From assembly GCA_009797885.1 (NCBI GenBank), contig WNKP01000007.1, forward strand, positions 1 through 64,000: a stretch of 64,000 nucleotides of DNA. Reading direction: 5' to 3'. The notes under the pieces were generated by a model, which searched no databases, had not been told where the DNA came from, and saw only the letters and a program-made list of their open reading frames with translations. A program made the translations under genes and the position numbers. This document shows, piece after piece, positions 27,249 through 35,788 of the stretch. The first letter of the stretch is position 1. Every line of letters starts with the position of its first letter. This stretch comes from Flavobacteriaceae bacterium GF1. Its GTDB lineage: Bacteria > Bacteroidota > Bacteroidia > Flavobacteriales > Flavobacteriaceae.

Positions 27249-27722
27249 TTAAAATGCCCTTATGTACGGTCGATTTGCCAATGGCGAAAATGGCCAGGGA
27301 ATGGCAATAAAAATCAAAATAAGCGCGATGGAATAGGTTACAAGAATGGTCTTGAATTTTTCCCGTGCCGTTTTTTTCCGTTTGGCTTTTGCGGAACCTA
27401 TGGTGATGAGCACTATGGCACCAATCATAAGGATAAAATGGAAAAGACCGTAAAAAGTCAAATTCCAATCAGAAACCAAATTCTTAAAATCGGAGAAGTA
27501 GTATTGGATAATTGGACTTTTGATATAAACGAGAATCCCCAAAATAAGCTGAATATGGGCAATTGTTGCTGTCCAATGTCGAACCTTGTTGTCCAAATAG
27601 GAAAAGGGCGACTTGGAAGTATACCCTTTGTACGCTCGGTATATCGCGAAGCCTAATGAGAGTAGTACCAGCCATCTGAATAAGGAATGTAGGGTCAATA
27701 CGGTTGAATACATCGGCGTCAA
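27249..27722 (-). CDS. Four-helix membrane protein (cytochrome b-like), unknown function
   Basis: 157 residues with four predicted TM helices: LTLHSLFRWLVLLSLGFAIYRAY, TATIAHIQLILGILVYI, FHFILMIGAIVLITI and LVTYSIALILIFIAIPWPF. Histidines in helices 1, 2 and 3 (LHSLFRW, IAHIQ, LFHF) resemble heme-ligand spacing in small cytochrome-b-like proteins, but this is a guess. First gene of a three-gene operon. Confidence 0.6.
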   Translation of the reverse strand: MTPMYSTVLTLHSLFRWLVLLSLGFAIYRAYKGYTSKSPFSYLDNKVRHWTATIAHIQLILGILVYIKSPIIQYYFSDFKNLVSDWNLTFYGLFHFILMIGAIVLITIGSAKAKRKKTAREKFKTILVTYSIALILIFIAIPWPFSPLANRPYIRAF

Positions 27723-27782
27723 ATTTTCAAATGCAAAGGTCTTTATAGTATCAAAAAAGGACTATGAAGTATTATTCCAAGG

Positions 27783-28697
27783 TTAGGACTTTTCAATCAT
27801 TTTTCGAAATCCTGTTGGGGAAACCTTGGCTCGTTTTTTAAAAAACCGAGTGAAGTAGGAAGCGTCCAAATATCCCATTTCATATGAAATTTCGCTAATT
27901 GATAAACCCGATTGGTATAATAAAAATTTGATTTCAATTAGTTTTATTTCATCATTGATTTTGGATGCGGACTTGGAGGTGATGCTTTTAACCGATTTGT
28001 TTAAATGGTTGGGACTGATATTCATCATTTCGGCAAAGTCGGCCACTTTTAGATTCTTTTTCACGTTTTGGTGTGCCAATTTTCTGAATTGGGAAGTAAT
28101 TTGAAACGAAGCACTTCGATTAACCGAACTGTTCGTACCAAAAAGAAGTTTTAATTCGGCAAGCAGCGTGTAAAGGTAAGAGTGAACGATGGTCGGGTTT
28201 GGTCGGTCATCGGATTTGAACTCGGCACACAGCCTTTCCAATACGTTCAGAATAGCAGGTTTCGCGTCTTGGGTTACATTGATAATAGGGTGGTTACCCA
28301 CATGTAAAAACTCAAAATCCGTTAGTAGGGTGTGGTTTCCAAATTGGCCAATAAGAATGTCCGGATGAAAATGGCAGGTAAAGCCGTTCACTTTAGTATT
28401 GATTTGTTCCGTCGAAAAAACCGCACCTGCCTGATAGATTACGATTTGGTCGGGTTTGACCGTATATTCCTTAAAACCGATTTTGGTTGTATAGGTACCT
28501 TCCGTCACAAAGATTATCGTATGGCTTTCTTCCCTTGAAGGTGATATGGGCTTACGTACCCTTTCACTGATGTCTTCGATTCTGAAGCAGAAAAAGTCTT
28601 CAAGACTTTTCTTAAAAAGTTGTTCCAATTCCGGACTGGCGTTCAAGTATTCATTCCGAAAATCTTCAGAGTTATATGTTTTGATTTTGGACTTCAC
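27783..28697 (-). CDS. AraC family transcriptional regulator
   Basis: 304 residues. An N-terminal cupin sensor (TIIFVTEGTYTTKIGFKEYTVKPDQIVIY) precedes a C-terminal double HTH (LKVADFAEMMNISPNHLNKSVKSITSKSASKI and GLSISEISYEMGYLDASYFTRFFKKRAKVSPTGFRK). It lies 60 bp upstream of the DUF3817 operon in the same orientation, without an attC-like element between, so it likely regulates that operon and travels with it as a multi-gene cassette (GTTGCC 26708-26713 / GGCAAC 28732-28737). Confidence 0.88.
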   Translation of the reverse strand: MKSKIKTYNSEDFRNEYLNASPELEQLFKKSLEDFFCFRIEDISERVRKPISPSREESHTIIFVTEGTYTTKIGFKEYTVKPDQIVIYQAGAVFSTEQINTKVNGFTCHFHPDILIGQFGNHTLLTDFEFLHVGNHPIINVTQDAKPAILNVLERLCAEFKSDDRPNPTIVHSYLYTLLAELKLLFGTNSSVNRSASFQITSQFRKLAHQNVKKNLKVADFAEMMNISPNHLNKSVKSITSKSASKINDEIKLIEIKFLLYQSGLSISEISYEMGYLDASYFTRFFKKRAKVSPTGFRKMIEKS

Positions 28698-28731
28698 GTA
28701 GGTAATTCAAAGCGGTGTTTTGTGATTCGTG

Positions 28732-28804
28732 GGCAACGGTCCAGCTAAAATGTGGTGCAACGGTTAGCTTGGTCGGGTATGCATTTTAACCTTTGTTGTG
28801 ACAC
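28732..28804 (-). repeat. attC-like element, possibly two nested
   Basis: Two GCAACGGT half-sites occur (28733-28740 and 28757-28764). The second pairs with TAACCTTTGTT (28788-28798). This suggests an empty or collapsed cassette between two boundaries. Confidence 0.45.
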
Positions 28805-28916
28805 TTTTTTTAAAGAACTTGCCGTTATGCGTACCTCCAAAGTTAACTCGTGGGCGCCATAGTCCTCATTACATATCGATTGGATTTTTTCGAAATCAGG
28901 GTTTTTGGCCGATTTT

Positions 28917-28968
28917 ATGCCTAATTCGGTGCGCGTATACTTTTAAAAACAAAGCTAAAATTAGGCAT
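28917..28968. repeat. Perfect 10 bp inverted repeat, 3' of the DinB-like gene
   Basis: ATGCCTAATT (28917-28926) and AATTAGGCAT (28959-28968) with a 32-nt loop, ending 2 bp before the stop of the DinB-like gene. It resembles integron R boxes but with AAT in place of AAC; it could also act as a weak terminator. Confidence 0.6.
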
Positions 28969-28970
28969 GG

Positions 28971-29450
28971 TCAATCCTCACTTTTCGCTCTTATTTTCTT
29001 TTTAATGAGGATGATTTGTCCAAGATGGTAATAGGTATGTTCAATAATTACATCAATACTTCTGTAATAGGAACCATATTCTTCTTTTACAAAAACATCC
29101 ATTAATCTCTGGGGTTTCATATTCCGGACCAATTGGATGAAGTTTTCCGAATCCTTTGCCAATTTTTCCTTTCTCAGGTTCCATTCCCTTTCACTTTTGA
29201 TTTCCGGTGCATCAAAACTGTACTTGTCCCTAATGGTAAGCTCCCCGCCTTTAAAAACGTCCATAACTCCCGACAGGTAATAGTTGATATGGAACGTGAT
29301 ACTCGAAATCGAATTAAAGTTTTCCACCTTTTTTGTTGCTTCCGTCCACGTTAAGTCTTCCAGCTGTTCCTTAAAGTTCGTTCCCACAACCCATTTACCG
29401 CTTAAAAGAACCTCCCTGAGTCGATTTGCCAAGTATTCATTATAATTCAT
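28971..29450 (-). CDS. DinB/DUF1572 family protein
   Basis: 159 residues of a four-helix bundle. Likely metal-binding histidines sit at ISSITFHINYYLSGV and the C-terminal IIEHTYYHLGQIILIKK, the arrangement seen in DinB-like putative metal-dependent hydrolases (bacillithiol or mycothiol-type transferases are relatives). The real substrate is unknown. Single-gene array unit. Confidence 0.75.
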   Translation of the reverse strand: MNYNEYLANRLREVLLSGKWVVGTNFKEQLEDLTWTEATKKVENFNSISSITFHINYYLSGVMDVFKGGELTIRDKYSFDAPEIKSEREWNLRKEKLAKDSENFIQLVRNMKPQRLMDVFVKEEYGSYYRSIDVIIEHTYYHLGQIILIKKKIRAKSED

Positions 29451-29465
29451 ATTGGGTTTTTTAAT

Positions 29466-29565
29466 TGGCTACAATGGTTTTGCGTATGAAATCCGGCCGT
29501 GTTCATGGTTATTAGGTTTAAAGTTAGGAAGAACGCTTGGATGAATTATGGCCCTTGTTGTGCAC
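29466..29565 (-). repeat. attC-like element
   Basis: It starts GGCTACAATGG and carries the shared internal words CCGTGTTCATGGTTATTAGG and TTTAAAGTTAGGAAGAA. It ends ATTATGGCCCTTGTTGTGCAC; GTTGTGCAC (29557-29565) exactly complements GTGCACAAC (30429-30437). Confidence 0.65.
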
Positions 29566-29570
29566 GGTGA

Positions 29571-30404
29571 TTATTGTTCTTTTATGTTGTTAATTGCTAA
29601 TTCCACATATTTTTTGAAATGATAATCTGAATAGTTCAAACTATTTCTCAACCCCAAAAGTTTATTTACTTTTTCTTGACTTGAATTCCAACCATTAGGC
29701 ATTTTATACAATGTGAAAGCAATATTGAAATTCATTCGATAAGCGTTTTTTTCTTTATCTGGTAGGATGTTGTCCAAAAGTTTGTTTGTGATTTCCTCTT
29801 TTTTGCTCTCACTTAGTTGGATAAGAAAGTCAGTTGCTTTACGTCTTACTTGCGTCTTCGGGTAATCTAATAATGTAATATAGTAATCAACATTTTCATC
29901 TTCTTTGACGATATAATCGACTAGATTCTCATTTATAATTCTATCCACTTGTTTTTCCCCTTCCTCCCATATACTCTTGCTATCCTCTGTCTTTTTAGTT
30001 GATTTTATTTTTCTAAATACTATCTCATTAATTTCAGATGGAAAAGATACCAGCATAACATCTCTCATTAATGCTTGTTCGGTTGTGTCAGAGGAAAAAA
30101 TTTGACTATGGTTTTCCGATATAAATTTTGCTAAGTCCAGTGAATATCTTCGATTGTCTTCAATTTTAGCCAATTCCAATTGTTGTGCGGAAAGTTCAAG
30201 TTCTTTCTCATTGGTATTCTTAGATTTCATAAACTGAAGAATAGAGACAATTATTGTAGCAATTGAAACTATTGAAGTTATGATAATCCCAATCTGTTTC
30301 AGGTTGAATTTTTTTTCTTTTTCAAATGAATCAGCTTGAAATTTTAGTTTATTTTCCTCTAAGTCTAATTTTCTGTTTTCTAGGTCAATTTCTTCCTTTG
30401 TCAT
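29571..30404 (-). CDS. Membrane-anchored coiled-coil protein, unknown function (cassette gene)
   Basis: 277 residues. A charged N-terminal coiled coil (KEEIDLENRKLDLEENKLKFQADSFEKEKK) precedes one TM helix (IGIIITSIVSIATIIVSILQF), a second short coiled coil (ELELSAQQLELAKIEDN), and then a soluble helical domain with repeat-like segments (YYITLLDYPKTQVRRKATDFLIQLSES). No family recognised. The layout is similar to the 33739-34644 protein, another array gene. The cassette ends are a perfect 9 bp inverted pair. Confidence 0.6.
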   Translation of the reverse strand: MTKEEIDLENRKLDLEENKLKFQADSFEKEKKFNLKQIGIIITSIVSIATIIVSILQFMKSKNTNEKELELSAQQLELAKIEDNRRYSLDLAKFISENHSQIFSSDTTEQALMRDVMLVSFPSEINEIVFRKIKSTKKTEDSKSIWEEGEKQVDRIINENLVDYIVKEDENVDYYITLLDYPKTQVRRKATDFLIQLSESKKEEITNKLLDNILPDKEKNAYRMNFNIAFTLYKMPNGWNSSQEKVNKLLGLRNSLNYSDYHFKKYVELAINNIKEQ

Positions 30405-30428
30405 AATGAACTAAATTTTGTTAGCATT

Positions 30429-30589
30429 GTGCACAACGGTCTCGTGTATGATTAGTTGCGGACTTTTCATTTAGGCTTGAGCGTAGTTGAGGCCAGGAAA
30501 ATGTCCGTATGAAATCCAGCCGTGTTCATGGTTACCAGGTTTAAAGTTAGCAAGAATACCTGGATGAATTATAGCCCTTGTTCCACACC
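30429..30589 (-). repeat. attC-like element
   Basis: It starts GTGCACAACGGTCTCGTGTA and carries a GCTTGAGCGTAGTTGAGGCC REP-like word and the shared CAGCCGTGTTCATGGTTA and TTTAAAGTTAG words. It ends TATAGCCCTTGTTCCACACC. The last box complements GGTGTGGAAC at 31718-31727 perfectly. Confidence 0.65.
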
Positions 30590-30592
30590 GTT

Positions 30593-31648
30593 TTAATGGG
30601 CCTTGTGTAACGTGACATCCAGATTTGGATATTTCTCAATTTTCTTGACAAAAGAATCCAGGGTATCTTCCTTGATAAATAGATCAATGTTCGCTGCATA
30701 GTTGGCGAGAAGTGTACTGCCTGCGTTTGGTTCCATTTCCCTTGGCGAGGTCTTAAGAAAGGTCCAATCCGCTATGCTAAAATGTCCGGCATTCCTATAG
30801 GCCAATTCCACTACATTTTCCTTGAAATTAAAATCTTCATGTAACACTGCCCGCTCCAATGCCAATAACAAAACATCTTGTTTTAAATTTTTCAATTCTT
30901 CCTTATTGCCAAGTTTGGCGTCCAGACTTACACATTTTGTAATTCTTACGTCCATTAGGGCTGCGCCCTTTGTAGAAAGGAAACCTGCGGATTGCCCTAT
31001 CGAAACAATTTTTTTAGTGTTGATTCGTCCAGATAGTATGGAATTAACACTATTGTTTTGTTTCCACAAATAGTGAAGTACCCATAATTGGTCTGCCCCT
31101 AAATAGTCCCTAAAATCCTCGTAGCTTTTGAATCCTTGGTCTGTGGGTGGGGTTAAAGCGCCATTCCTATTGGCATATCCCATAAACGGATGGTCCAAAA
31201 TCGCCACGATATTGCCCATGCTAGCCAAATGTTCCACCAATATGGTGAACTCCAAACGAGTGGCCTGCCAGCCAGGGGAAAAGATGATGAGGGGATATTT
31301 TTGGTTTCTCGTCGAGATTCTACCAAGATATGCGGAATTGGTCTTAATTCCTTGATTTACAATTTTGAATTGAAGCGAATCCAAAACATCGGCATAAAGC
31401 TTTGGATTTTCCCAATAGGGCACTTTTACCAAAGAAGAGTTGTCCGTTGGATAGAAAAGATCAAAGTTTAATTTCCGAAATTCTTCATGTCCAGAAATTG
31501 CCCGTTCAATTCTAGTGGTGTCGGACAGCTCAATATTTTTAATGGTTGAAATACCGTAAGATCCAATTGGTTTAGGCAATTCGGGATGGGTTTGGGCATG
31601 TATTTGATAAAATAGACACAACGCTAGTCCTAAGAAGTAATATTTCAT
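30593..31648 (-). CDS. Secreted alpha/beta hydrolase, PAF-acetylhydrolase-like
   Basis: About 351 residues from the ATG at 31648, with a signal peptide (FLGLALCLFYQIHAQ). The fold shows YPLIIFSPGWQATRLEF (oxyanion strand), LASMGNIVAILDHPFMGY and the nucleophile elbow KIVSIGQSAGFLSTKG (GQSAG). These match the platelet-activating-factor acetylhydrolase-like/dienelactone hydrolase branch. A late His (AGHFSIADWTF) is the likely third triad member. The cassette is delimited by a perfect 10 bp boundary pair. Confidence 0.75.
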   Translation of the reverse strand: MKYYFLGLALCLFYQIHAQTHPELPKPIGSYGISTIKNIELSDTTRIERAISGHEEFRKLNFDLFYPTDNSSLVKVPYWENPKLYADVLDSLQFKIVNQGIKTNSAYLGRISTRNQKYPLIIFSPGWQATRLEFTILVEHLASMGNIVAILDHPFMGYANRNGALTPPTDQGFKSYEDFRDYLGADQLWVLHYLWKQNNSVNSILSGRINTKKIVSIGQSAGFLSTKGAALMDVRITKCVSLDAKLGNKEELKNLKQDVLLLALERAVLHEDFNFKENVVELAYRNAGHFSIADWTFLKTSPREMEPNAGSTLLANYAANIDLFIKEDTLDSFVKKIEKYPNLDVTLHKAH

Positions 31649-31717
31649 GGAAAACAATTTCTATTACTCCTAAAGAACCATAAAAACAAAAAGCGTTACA
31701 TCGGGTAGTAAGGAAAT

Positions 31718-31852
31718 GGTGTGGAACGTTTCGGCTATGATTTCGACCCGGAAGGGTGGCAATCAAGCCGATTCTTTTGATTAGATCCTAAAGTAGGATT
31801 TTTTTAAATAAGGAAGCAGGGTAGGGGTGAATTATAACCCTTGTTGTAGCGT
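31718..31852 (-). repeat. attC-like element
   Basis: It starts GGTGTGGAACGTTTCGGCTA and holds TGATTTCGACC...GGCAATCAAGCC and a perfect small palindrome (ATCCTA...TAGGAT). It ends ATTATAACCCTTGTTGTAGC. GTTGTAGCGT (31843-31852) complements ACGCTACAAC (32251-32260) perfectly. Confidence 0.65.
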
Positions 31853-32227
31853 GTTTTTTAATTGCATTCTTTTTAAAGAAAAAGTTTTGGAATTGTTGTT
31901 CAAAAAGTCCAAAATTACAATCCCTTTTTTTGCTAGTTCAGACCCAAAGTCGTTTTGCAAATTCCCAACCAGAGCGGTAATCAGTTCTGCTAACTTTTCC
32001 AAATGTTGCTCGTCCAGTCCCTCTAGTTTTTTCGTTAGTTTTGAATCGTCCAGATTGGTAATTTCCCTTAATGTCAAATCAAATTCATTTTTTAAATCCG
32101 ATTCGATATTTTGGAACCCTTGTTCAAAGTCATTGGTGCTCAAGCCAACTGCCTTTCCGATGAGTTTTGTTAAAAACAAAGTCAAACGTTGAATTTCCCT
32201 TTGGATTACATCTTTTTCTTGTTGCAT
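31832..32227 (-). CDS. Small helical protein whose C-terminus reads into the attC-like site
   Basis: 131 residues, heptad-rich helices (EKDVIQREIQRLTLFLTKLI, LTKKLEGLDEQHLEKLAELITAL), a cytoplasmic soluble protein with no family recognised. The last residues TLQQGL are encoded by the boundary box and inner L box of the flanking attC-like element (31832-31852), and the stop codon lies inside the repeat. A second, unrelated array protein (55485-55787) ends with the same LQQGL for the same reason. Confidence 0.6.
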   Translation of the reverse strand: MQQEKDVIQREIQRLTLFLTKLIGKAVGLSTNDFEQGFQNIESDLKNEFDLTLREITNLDDSKLTKKLEGLDEQHLEKLAELITALVGNLQNDFGSELAKKGIVILDFLNNNSKTFSLKRMQLKNTLQQGL

Positions 32228-32250
32228 TTCTTTCTAGGGTATTATCAAAT

Positions 32251-32391
32251 ACGCTACAACGGGTCCTGGCTATGATTTCGGATTGACAGGGTAGAAACTC
32301 AGCCGTGTTCATGGTTCATAAATTTAAAGTTAGGAAGAATTGTAGCTACCTGCTCGCCAATTAGGTGGGTAAATTATAGCCCTTGTTATCT
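32251..32391 (-). repeat. attC-like element
   Basis: It starts ACGCTACAACGGGTCCTGGC, then TATGATTTCGG, the CAGCCGTGTTCATGGTTC and TTTAAAGTTAGGAAGAAT words and CTGCTCGCCAATTAGGTGGG, and ends AATTATAGCCCTTGTTATCT. GTTATCT (32385-32391) complements AGATAAC (33219-33225). Confidence 0.65.
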
Positions 32392-33195
32392 ACTGGCTTT
32401 ATATTCGGCCAAAAAACTGTTTCCCTTCTCAATGAGAATCTTGGCGCTTAGAAAGTTCGTTTTTGATTCCCAAATTATATGTCCATTACTTAAGAAAATT
32501 TCCTTTTTTTCATCTTTCCCATCAGGATTTTCTTTTATTACAACCGCGTGTATTAAATCACCGAATTTGTAATAATAATTTTCTGTCCAAATTTCGTCAG
32601 TACTTTGTGTGTATTTTACACGAACCAACTCATTTTTTCCTTCCTCGCCATAAACAAACTTAAAACATGAATAGCCTCCAATATCTTCGAATTTCGGACC
32701 ATAGCTGATTTTGCCCTCTGTTATGGATTCCGTTAGTTTTTTGTCAATACTTCTGTAGTAAGCATATTCTTTTATTTGTTTTATAATTTCAACCTTTGGT
32801 AAATTTTCGGGTTGCAGACGTTTGTATTTGGCTCCTTTTTTTAGTTTGCTCTTCTTCCCTTCATAGTAGTAGATCATGTTATCATCTGTCACCATAAATC
32901 TTCCAAGGTCAAAATCTTGATTAAACGATTTCAGAATGTAAAAATCTCCTTCTTTTCTATATTTTCCTTCGTCTGTAATGGGTTTATAATATCTGTAGCC
33001 CTCTCGTTGAAATTTGTTGTCAAGCCGATAATTCCTGAATGTATAGGTCGAATCAGAACGGAGAGTATATTCTTGAACTGCAAATTTTTTATTTATTTCA
33101 TGAGTTTTACCTTCTACTTTATAGATTCTAATTTCATTCTGACTGGAGCAGCGGAAAGAAAGAAAAACCAATAGAATTAGCAGTTGTAACCTCAT
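32386..33195 (-). CDS. Secreted/lipoprotein of unknown function (cassette gene)
   Basis: 269 residues with an N-terminal hydrophobic signal followed by FRCSSQ, a probable lipoprotein attachment Cys16. The rest is beta-rich with YTLRSDSTYTFRNYRLD, EGKYRKEGDFYILKS, FEDIGGYSCFKFVYGEEGK and TDEIWTENYYYKFGDLIHAVVIKENPDG. No family recognised. The stop codon TAA falls inside the boundary box, so the gene fills the cassette completely. Confidence 0.55.
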   Translation of the reverse strand: MRLQLLILLVFLSFRCSSQNEIRIYKVEGKTHEINKKFAVQEYTLRSDSTYTFRNYRLDNKFQREGYRYYKPITDEGKYRKEGDFYILKSFNQDFDLGRFMVTDDNMIYYYEGKKSKLKKGAKYKRLQPENLPKVEIIKQIKEYAYYRSIDKKLTESITEGKISYGPKFEDIGGYSCFKFVYGEEGKNELVRVKYTQSTDEIWTENYYYKFGDLIHAVVIKENPDGKDEKKEIFLSNGHIIWESKTNFLSAKILIEKGNSFLAEYKASR

Positions 33196-33738
33196 TCATT
33201 CATTTTTTTTAAGCTGGCAGATAACGCTGCGCTATTTACGACATCTGCGTGGGCAGTGCGCGATTTGGAGCGTTGGTGGCGAATTATTACGGAAATATAA
33301 GAAAACCTGTAACGATGTGAAGGTTATCTGTCCCTATGCGGGGTTGTGTGGACCTTCATATCGGTCGTGGATAAGGCCATGTAATGGCCGTATATCTTGG
33401 TTTTCGTTGTGTTGGGAGTAAAATTTGTCGACCAGATTGCATTTAGCGTTCTGATGTGTCGAGTAGTTCAGCCGTTGCAAATAGCTCCCTTATCCTACGG
33501 ATTTTGCAATCTGGCATGGCGCGGCGATGGTGTCAACCAGATTTTGGCTGCATTGCCTGCTAAGCAGCACAGTTAAAAGTACGCCATAAGCGTATTTGAC
33601 ACCATCGGCTATGTATAAGAATAGTTGCGTGGTTTAGTATTTTATTCAGTAAAAGTTGAGAACCAGAGGAAAATTCGTGGGATTTTCTGAATAGGAACAG
33701 ACCGAGCAATTATTTTTATACTTTGTTAGCACACGTTA
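33196..33738. other. 543 bp gene-free spacer with three inverted-repeat structures
   Basis: First, CAGATAAC (33218-33225) / GTTATCTG (33323-33330), an attC-like pair. Second, CCAGATTGCA (33432-33441) / TGCAATCTGG (33505-33514). Third, CGATGGTGTCAA (33525-33536) / TTGACACCATCG (33596-33607), a perfect 12 bp stem. It ends with the cassette box GTTAGCACAC (33725-33734). No convincing ORF. It may be the remains of two or three cassettes that lost their genes, or carry structured RNA. Confidence 0.55.
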
Positions 33739-34644
33739 TTAATGAAATTCAACCATTTTGCAGATTTCCGAAATGTTACAATATTCTACTTTAATACCTA
33801 GCCTATTAATTGCATTTTTGAAATGATTCCTATTTTCATAAGTGAAATGTTCTTTTTCAATTCTAAATAGTGTTAGTTTTTTTCCAGCAGCAAGAGCTAT
33901 CCTTTTATCTTTATCCTCAATATTTGGGTAAGGGGCAATATAATAGCCGTAATGATAAAATTGGTTAATATCAAGTCTCTTCATGACATCAAGGATATGG
34001 CGAATGATGACTTCTTTACCATCTATGTAATATGAAACCGTTTTAAAATAAGCAGGACCCAAACCTGAATTGGTTACTACCACTTCACAAATTTGGTTTG
34101 TTGGATTATCTTCAAATGTGAAAGATAGAATCGGTTGATTTGCTTTTTCAAATTGTTTTTGGATTCTTATCCCTGCAATCCTAATAGAATCATTTCTCTC
34201 AATTAATTCTTTTTCTAAGCTTTGAAGTTTTATTCTTCTTGCATTGAGAATCTTATTCTTACTTATTAAGGTTTGTTCTTCTATTAAAAGATTCTCTTTG
34301 CTGCTCTCAAGAATTTTTTCATTCTTTTTAAGAACCTCTTGCTTGGCCTCAAGTTCTCGTGTACTTGTTAACAATTGCTGCTTATTCAATTCCAGTAAAT
34401 CTTTTTCTTCCTGTAATTCCTTGTTCTCATCAATAAGATTTTCTCTTTGAATTCTTAATTCTGCAAATTTTACATCAAAAAAGCCTGTTATATAAAGCAT
34501 AACTAAGGTAGAAATTGTGCCTATAATGGGAACTAAGAAAGAAGGTTTTCTAAACCAAGGTTTTTTAAGTTCATTGATTTCTAGTTGAAGTTTTGTCTTC
34601 TTCAAATCGTCTTCACTAATTTCTATATCATTATCTTCTTGCAT
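33739..34644 (-). CDS. TM-anchored long coiled-coil protein, unknown function (first cassette next to gpsA)
   Basis: About 301 residues from the ATG at 34644 (MQEDND). A short cytoplasmic segment precedes one TM helix (FLVPIIGTISTLVMLYITGFF), then a coiled coil of roughly 110 residues (ENKELQEEKDLLELNKQQLL, LISKNKILNARRIKLQSLEKEL) and a C-terminal beta-rich domain (PILSFTFEDNPTNQICEVVVTNSGLGPAYFKTVSYYIDGK). No family name. The cassette has perfect 10 bp terminal inverted repeats, GTTAGCACAC (33725-33734) and GTGTGCTAAC (34654-34663), and no attC-like element upstream, so 34663 is the proximal edge of this array segment. Confidence 0.6.
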   Translation of the reverse strand: MQEDNDIEISEDDLKKTKLQLEINELKKPWFRKPSFLVPIIGTISTLVMLYITGFFDVKFAELRIQRENLIDENKELQEEKDLLELNKQQLLTSTRELEAKQEVLKKNEKILESSKENLLIEEQTLISKNKILNARRIKLQSLEKELIERNDSIRIAGIRIQKQFEKANQPILSFTFEDNPTNQICEVVVTNSGLGPAYFKTVSYYIDGKEVIIRHILDVMKRLDINQFYHYGYYIAPYPNIEDKDKRIALAAGKKLTLFRIEKEHFTYENRNHFKNAINRLGIKVEYCNISEICKMVEFH

Positions 34645-34743
34645 GATTTTTATGTGTGCTAACATAGGAACATAGATCACCTGACCTATATATCTTTTAC
34701 ATATGGAACTAAAATAAGAGATCTTTGCCCCTTTGCATAGGCT

Positions 34744-35745
34744 TTATCCTGGTTCCGCCTCGGAACCGCTCTCCAATTTTAACAAGCCACGAAAGGCATC
34801 CGCTACGGTATTCCCCTCATACAATACTTTGTAGACCTCTTCGGAGATGGGCATGTCCACCTTATATTCCTTGGCAAGTTCCATGACCACTTTGGCCGTT
34901 TTGACCCCTTCGGCAACCTCGGACATTTCTTCAATTATTTCGTTGAGCTTTTTCCCTTTTCCCAATTGAAAACCAACATGGCGATTTCTACTTTTGGCAC
35001 TGCTACAGGTGGCCACAAGGTCTCCCATACCCGCCAACCCGGCAAAGGTTCTTCTTCTTCCGCCCATGGCCGTGCCCAAACGCGTTAATTCAGAAAGTCC
35101 CCTTGTAATCAGTGCCGCCCGGGTATTGTCACCCGCATTGGCTCCATCGCCCATTCCCGTGGCGATGGCCATAATGTTTTTTAGGGCACCCCCCAATTCA
35201 CAGCCGATCACATCGTTATTGGTATACACACGAAAGAGCCCCGAGTTGAATACCCCTTGCAATTTTTTGGCGATGATTTCATCCACCATGGCAATTACCG
35301 CTGCCGCTGCCTGACCGTTATGGATTTCCTTGGCCAAATTGGGACCGGTCAATACCCCTACGGGATGTCCGGGCAGTATTTCGGCCACCACTTCCGTCAT
35401 CCTTTTTTTGGTGCCCATTTCCAGGCCTTTGGCCAAACTCACAATGGGAATCCACGGACGGACAAAAGGTTTTGCGGTTTCCAGCACTTCCCTAAAGTTT
35501 TGCGAGGGAATCCCCATAACCAGTAAATCCGCATTTTTTACGGTTTCTTCTATGGATGCTGAGGCTTTCAGGTTTTTGTTCAAAAGTGCTCCCGGTAGGT
35601 ATTTTGAATTGGTCCGATGGGTATTGATTTCATTCACCGTTTCTTCATTTCGGGCCCAAACGGTGGGATTTGCATTTCTTGCCGTTAGCGAGGCAACGGT
35701 GGTTCCCCACGAACCTCCTCCCAATATTCCTACGTTCAATGGCAT
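34744..35745 (-). CDS. gpsA: Glycerol-3-phosphate dehydrogenase [NAD(P)+]
   Basis: About 333 residues from the ATG at 35745 (MPLNVGILGGGSWGTT); an upstream in-frame start at 35775 adds only a Lys/Thr-rich stub. Family marks are the Rossmann GGGSWGT motif, GIPSQNF, VSLAKGLE, VGVLTGPNLAKEI, the catalytic Lys region IGCELGGALKNIMAIATGMGDG, and GLAGMGDLVATCSS. It reduces dihydroxyacetone phosphate to sn-glycerol-3-phosphate, the acceptor for the acyltransferase encoded just upstream. Last gene of the lipid operon. Confidence 0.95.
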   Translation of the reverse strand: MPLNVGILGGGSWGTTVASLTARNANPTVWARNEETVNEINTHRTNSKYLPGALLNKNLKASASIEETVKNADLLVMGIPSQNFREVLETAKPFVRPWIPIVSLAKGLEMGTKKRMTEVVAEILPGHPVGVLTGPNLAKEIHNGQAAAAVIAMVDEIIAKKLQGVFNSGLFRVYTNNDVIGCELGGALKNIMAIATGMGDGANAGDNTRAALITRGLSELTRLGTAMGGRRRTFAGLAGMGDLVATCSSAKSRNRHVGFQLGKGKKLNEIIEEMSEVAEGVKTAKVVMELAKEYKVDMPISEEVYKVLYEGNTVADAFRGLLKLESGSEAEPG

Positions 35746-35788
35746 ATGTTTTGTTTTTTTGGTTTGGCCCGGCAATATCAGGACCCCA

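Noticed and set aside
28690-33740. Insertion sequences with terminal inverted repeats around array genes
   Set aside because: No transposase reading frame; the ends are gene-specific and differ from unit to unit, unlike IS ends, and no target-site duplications were seen.
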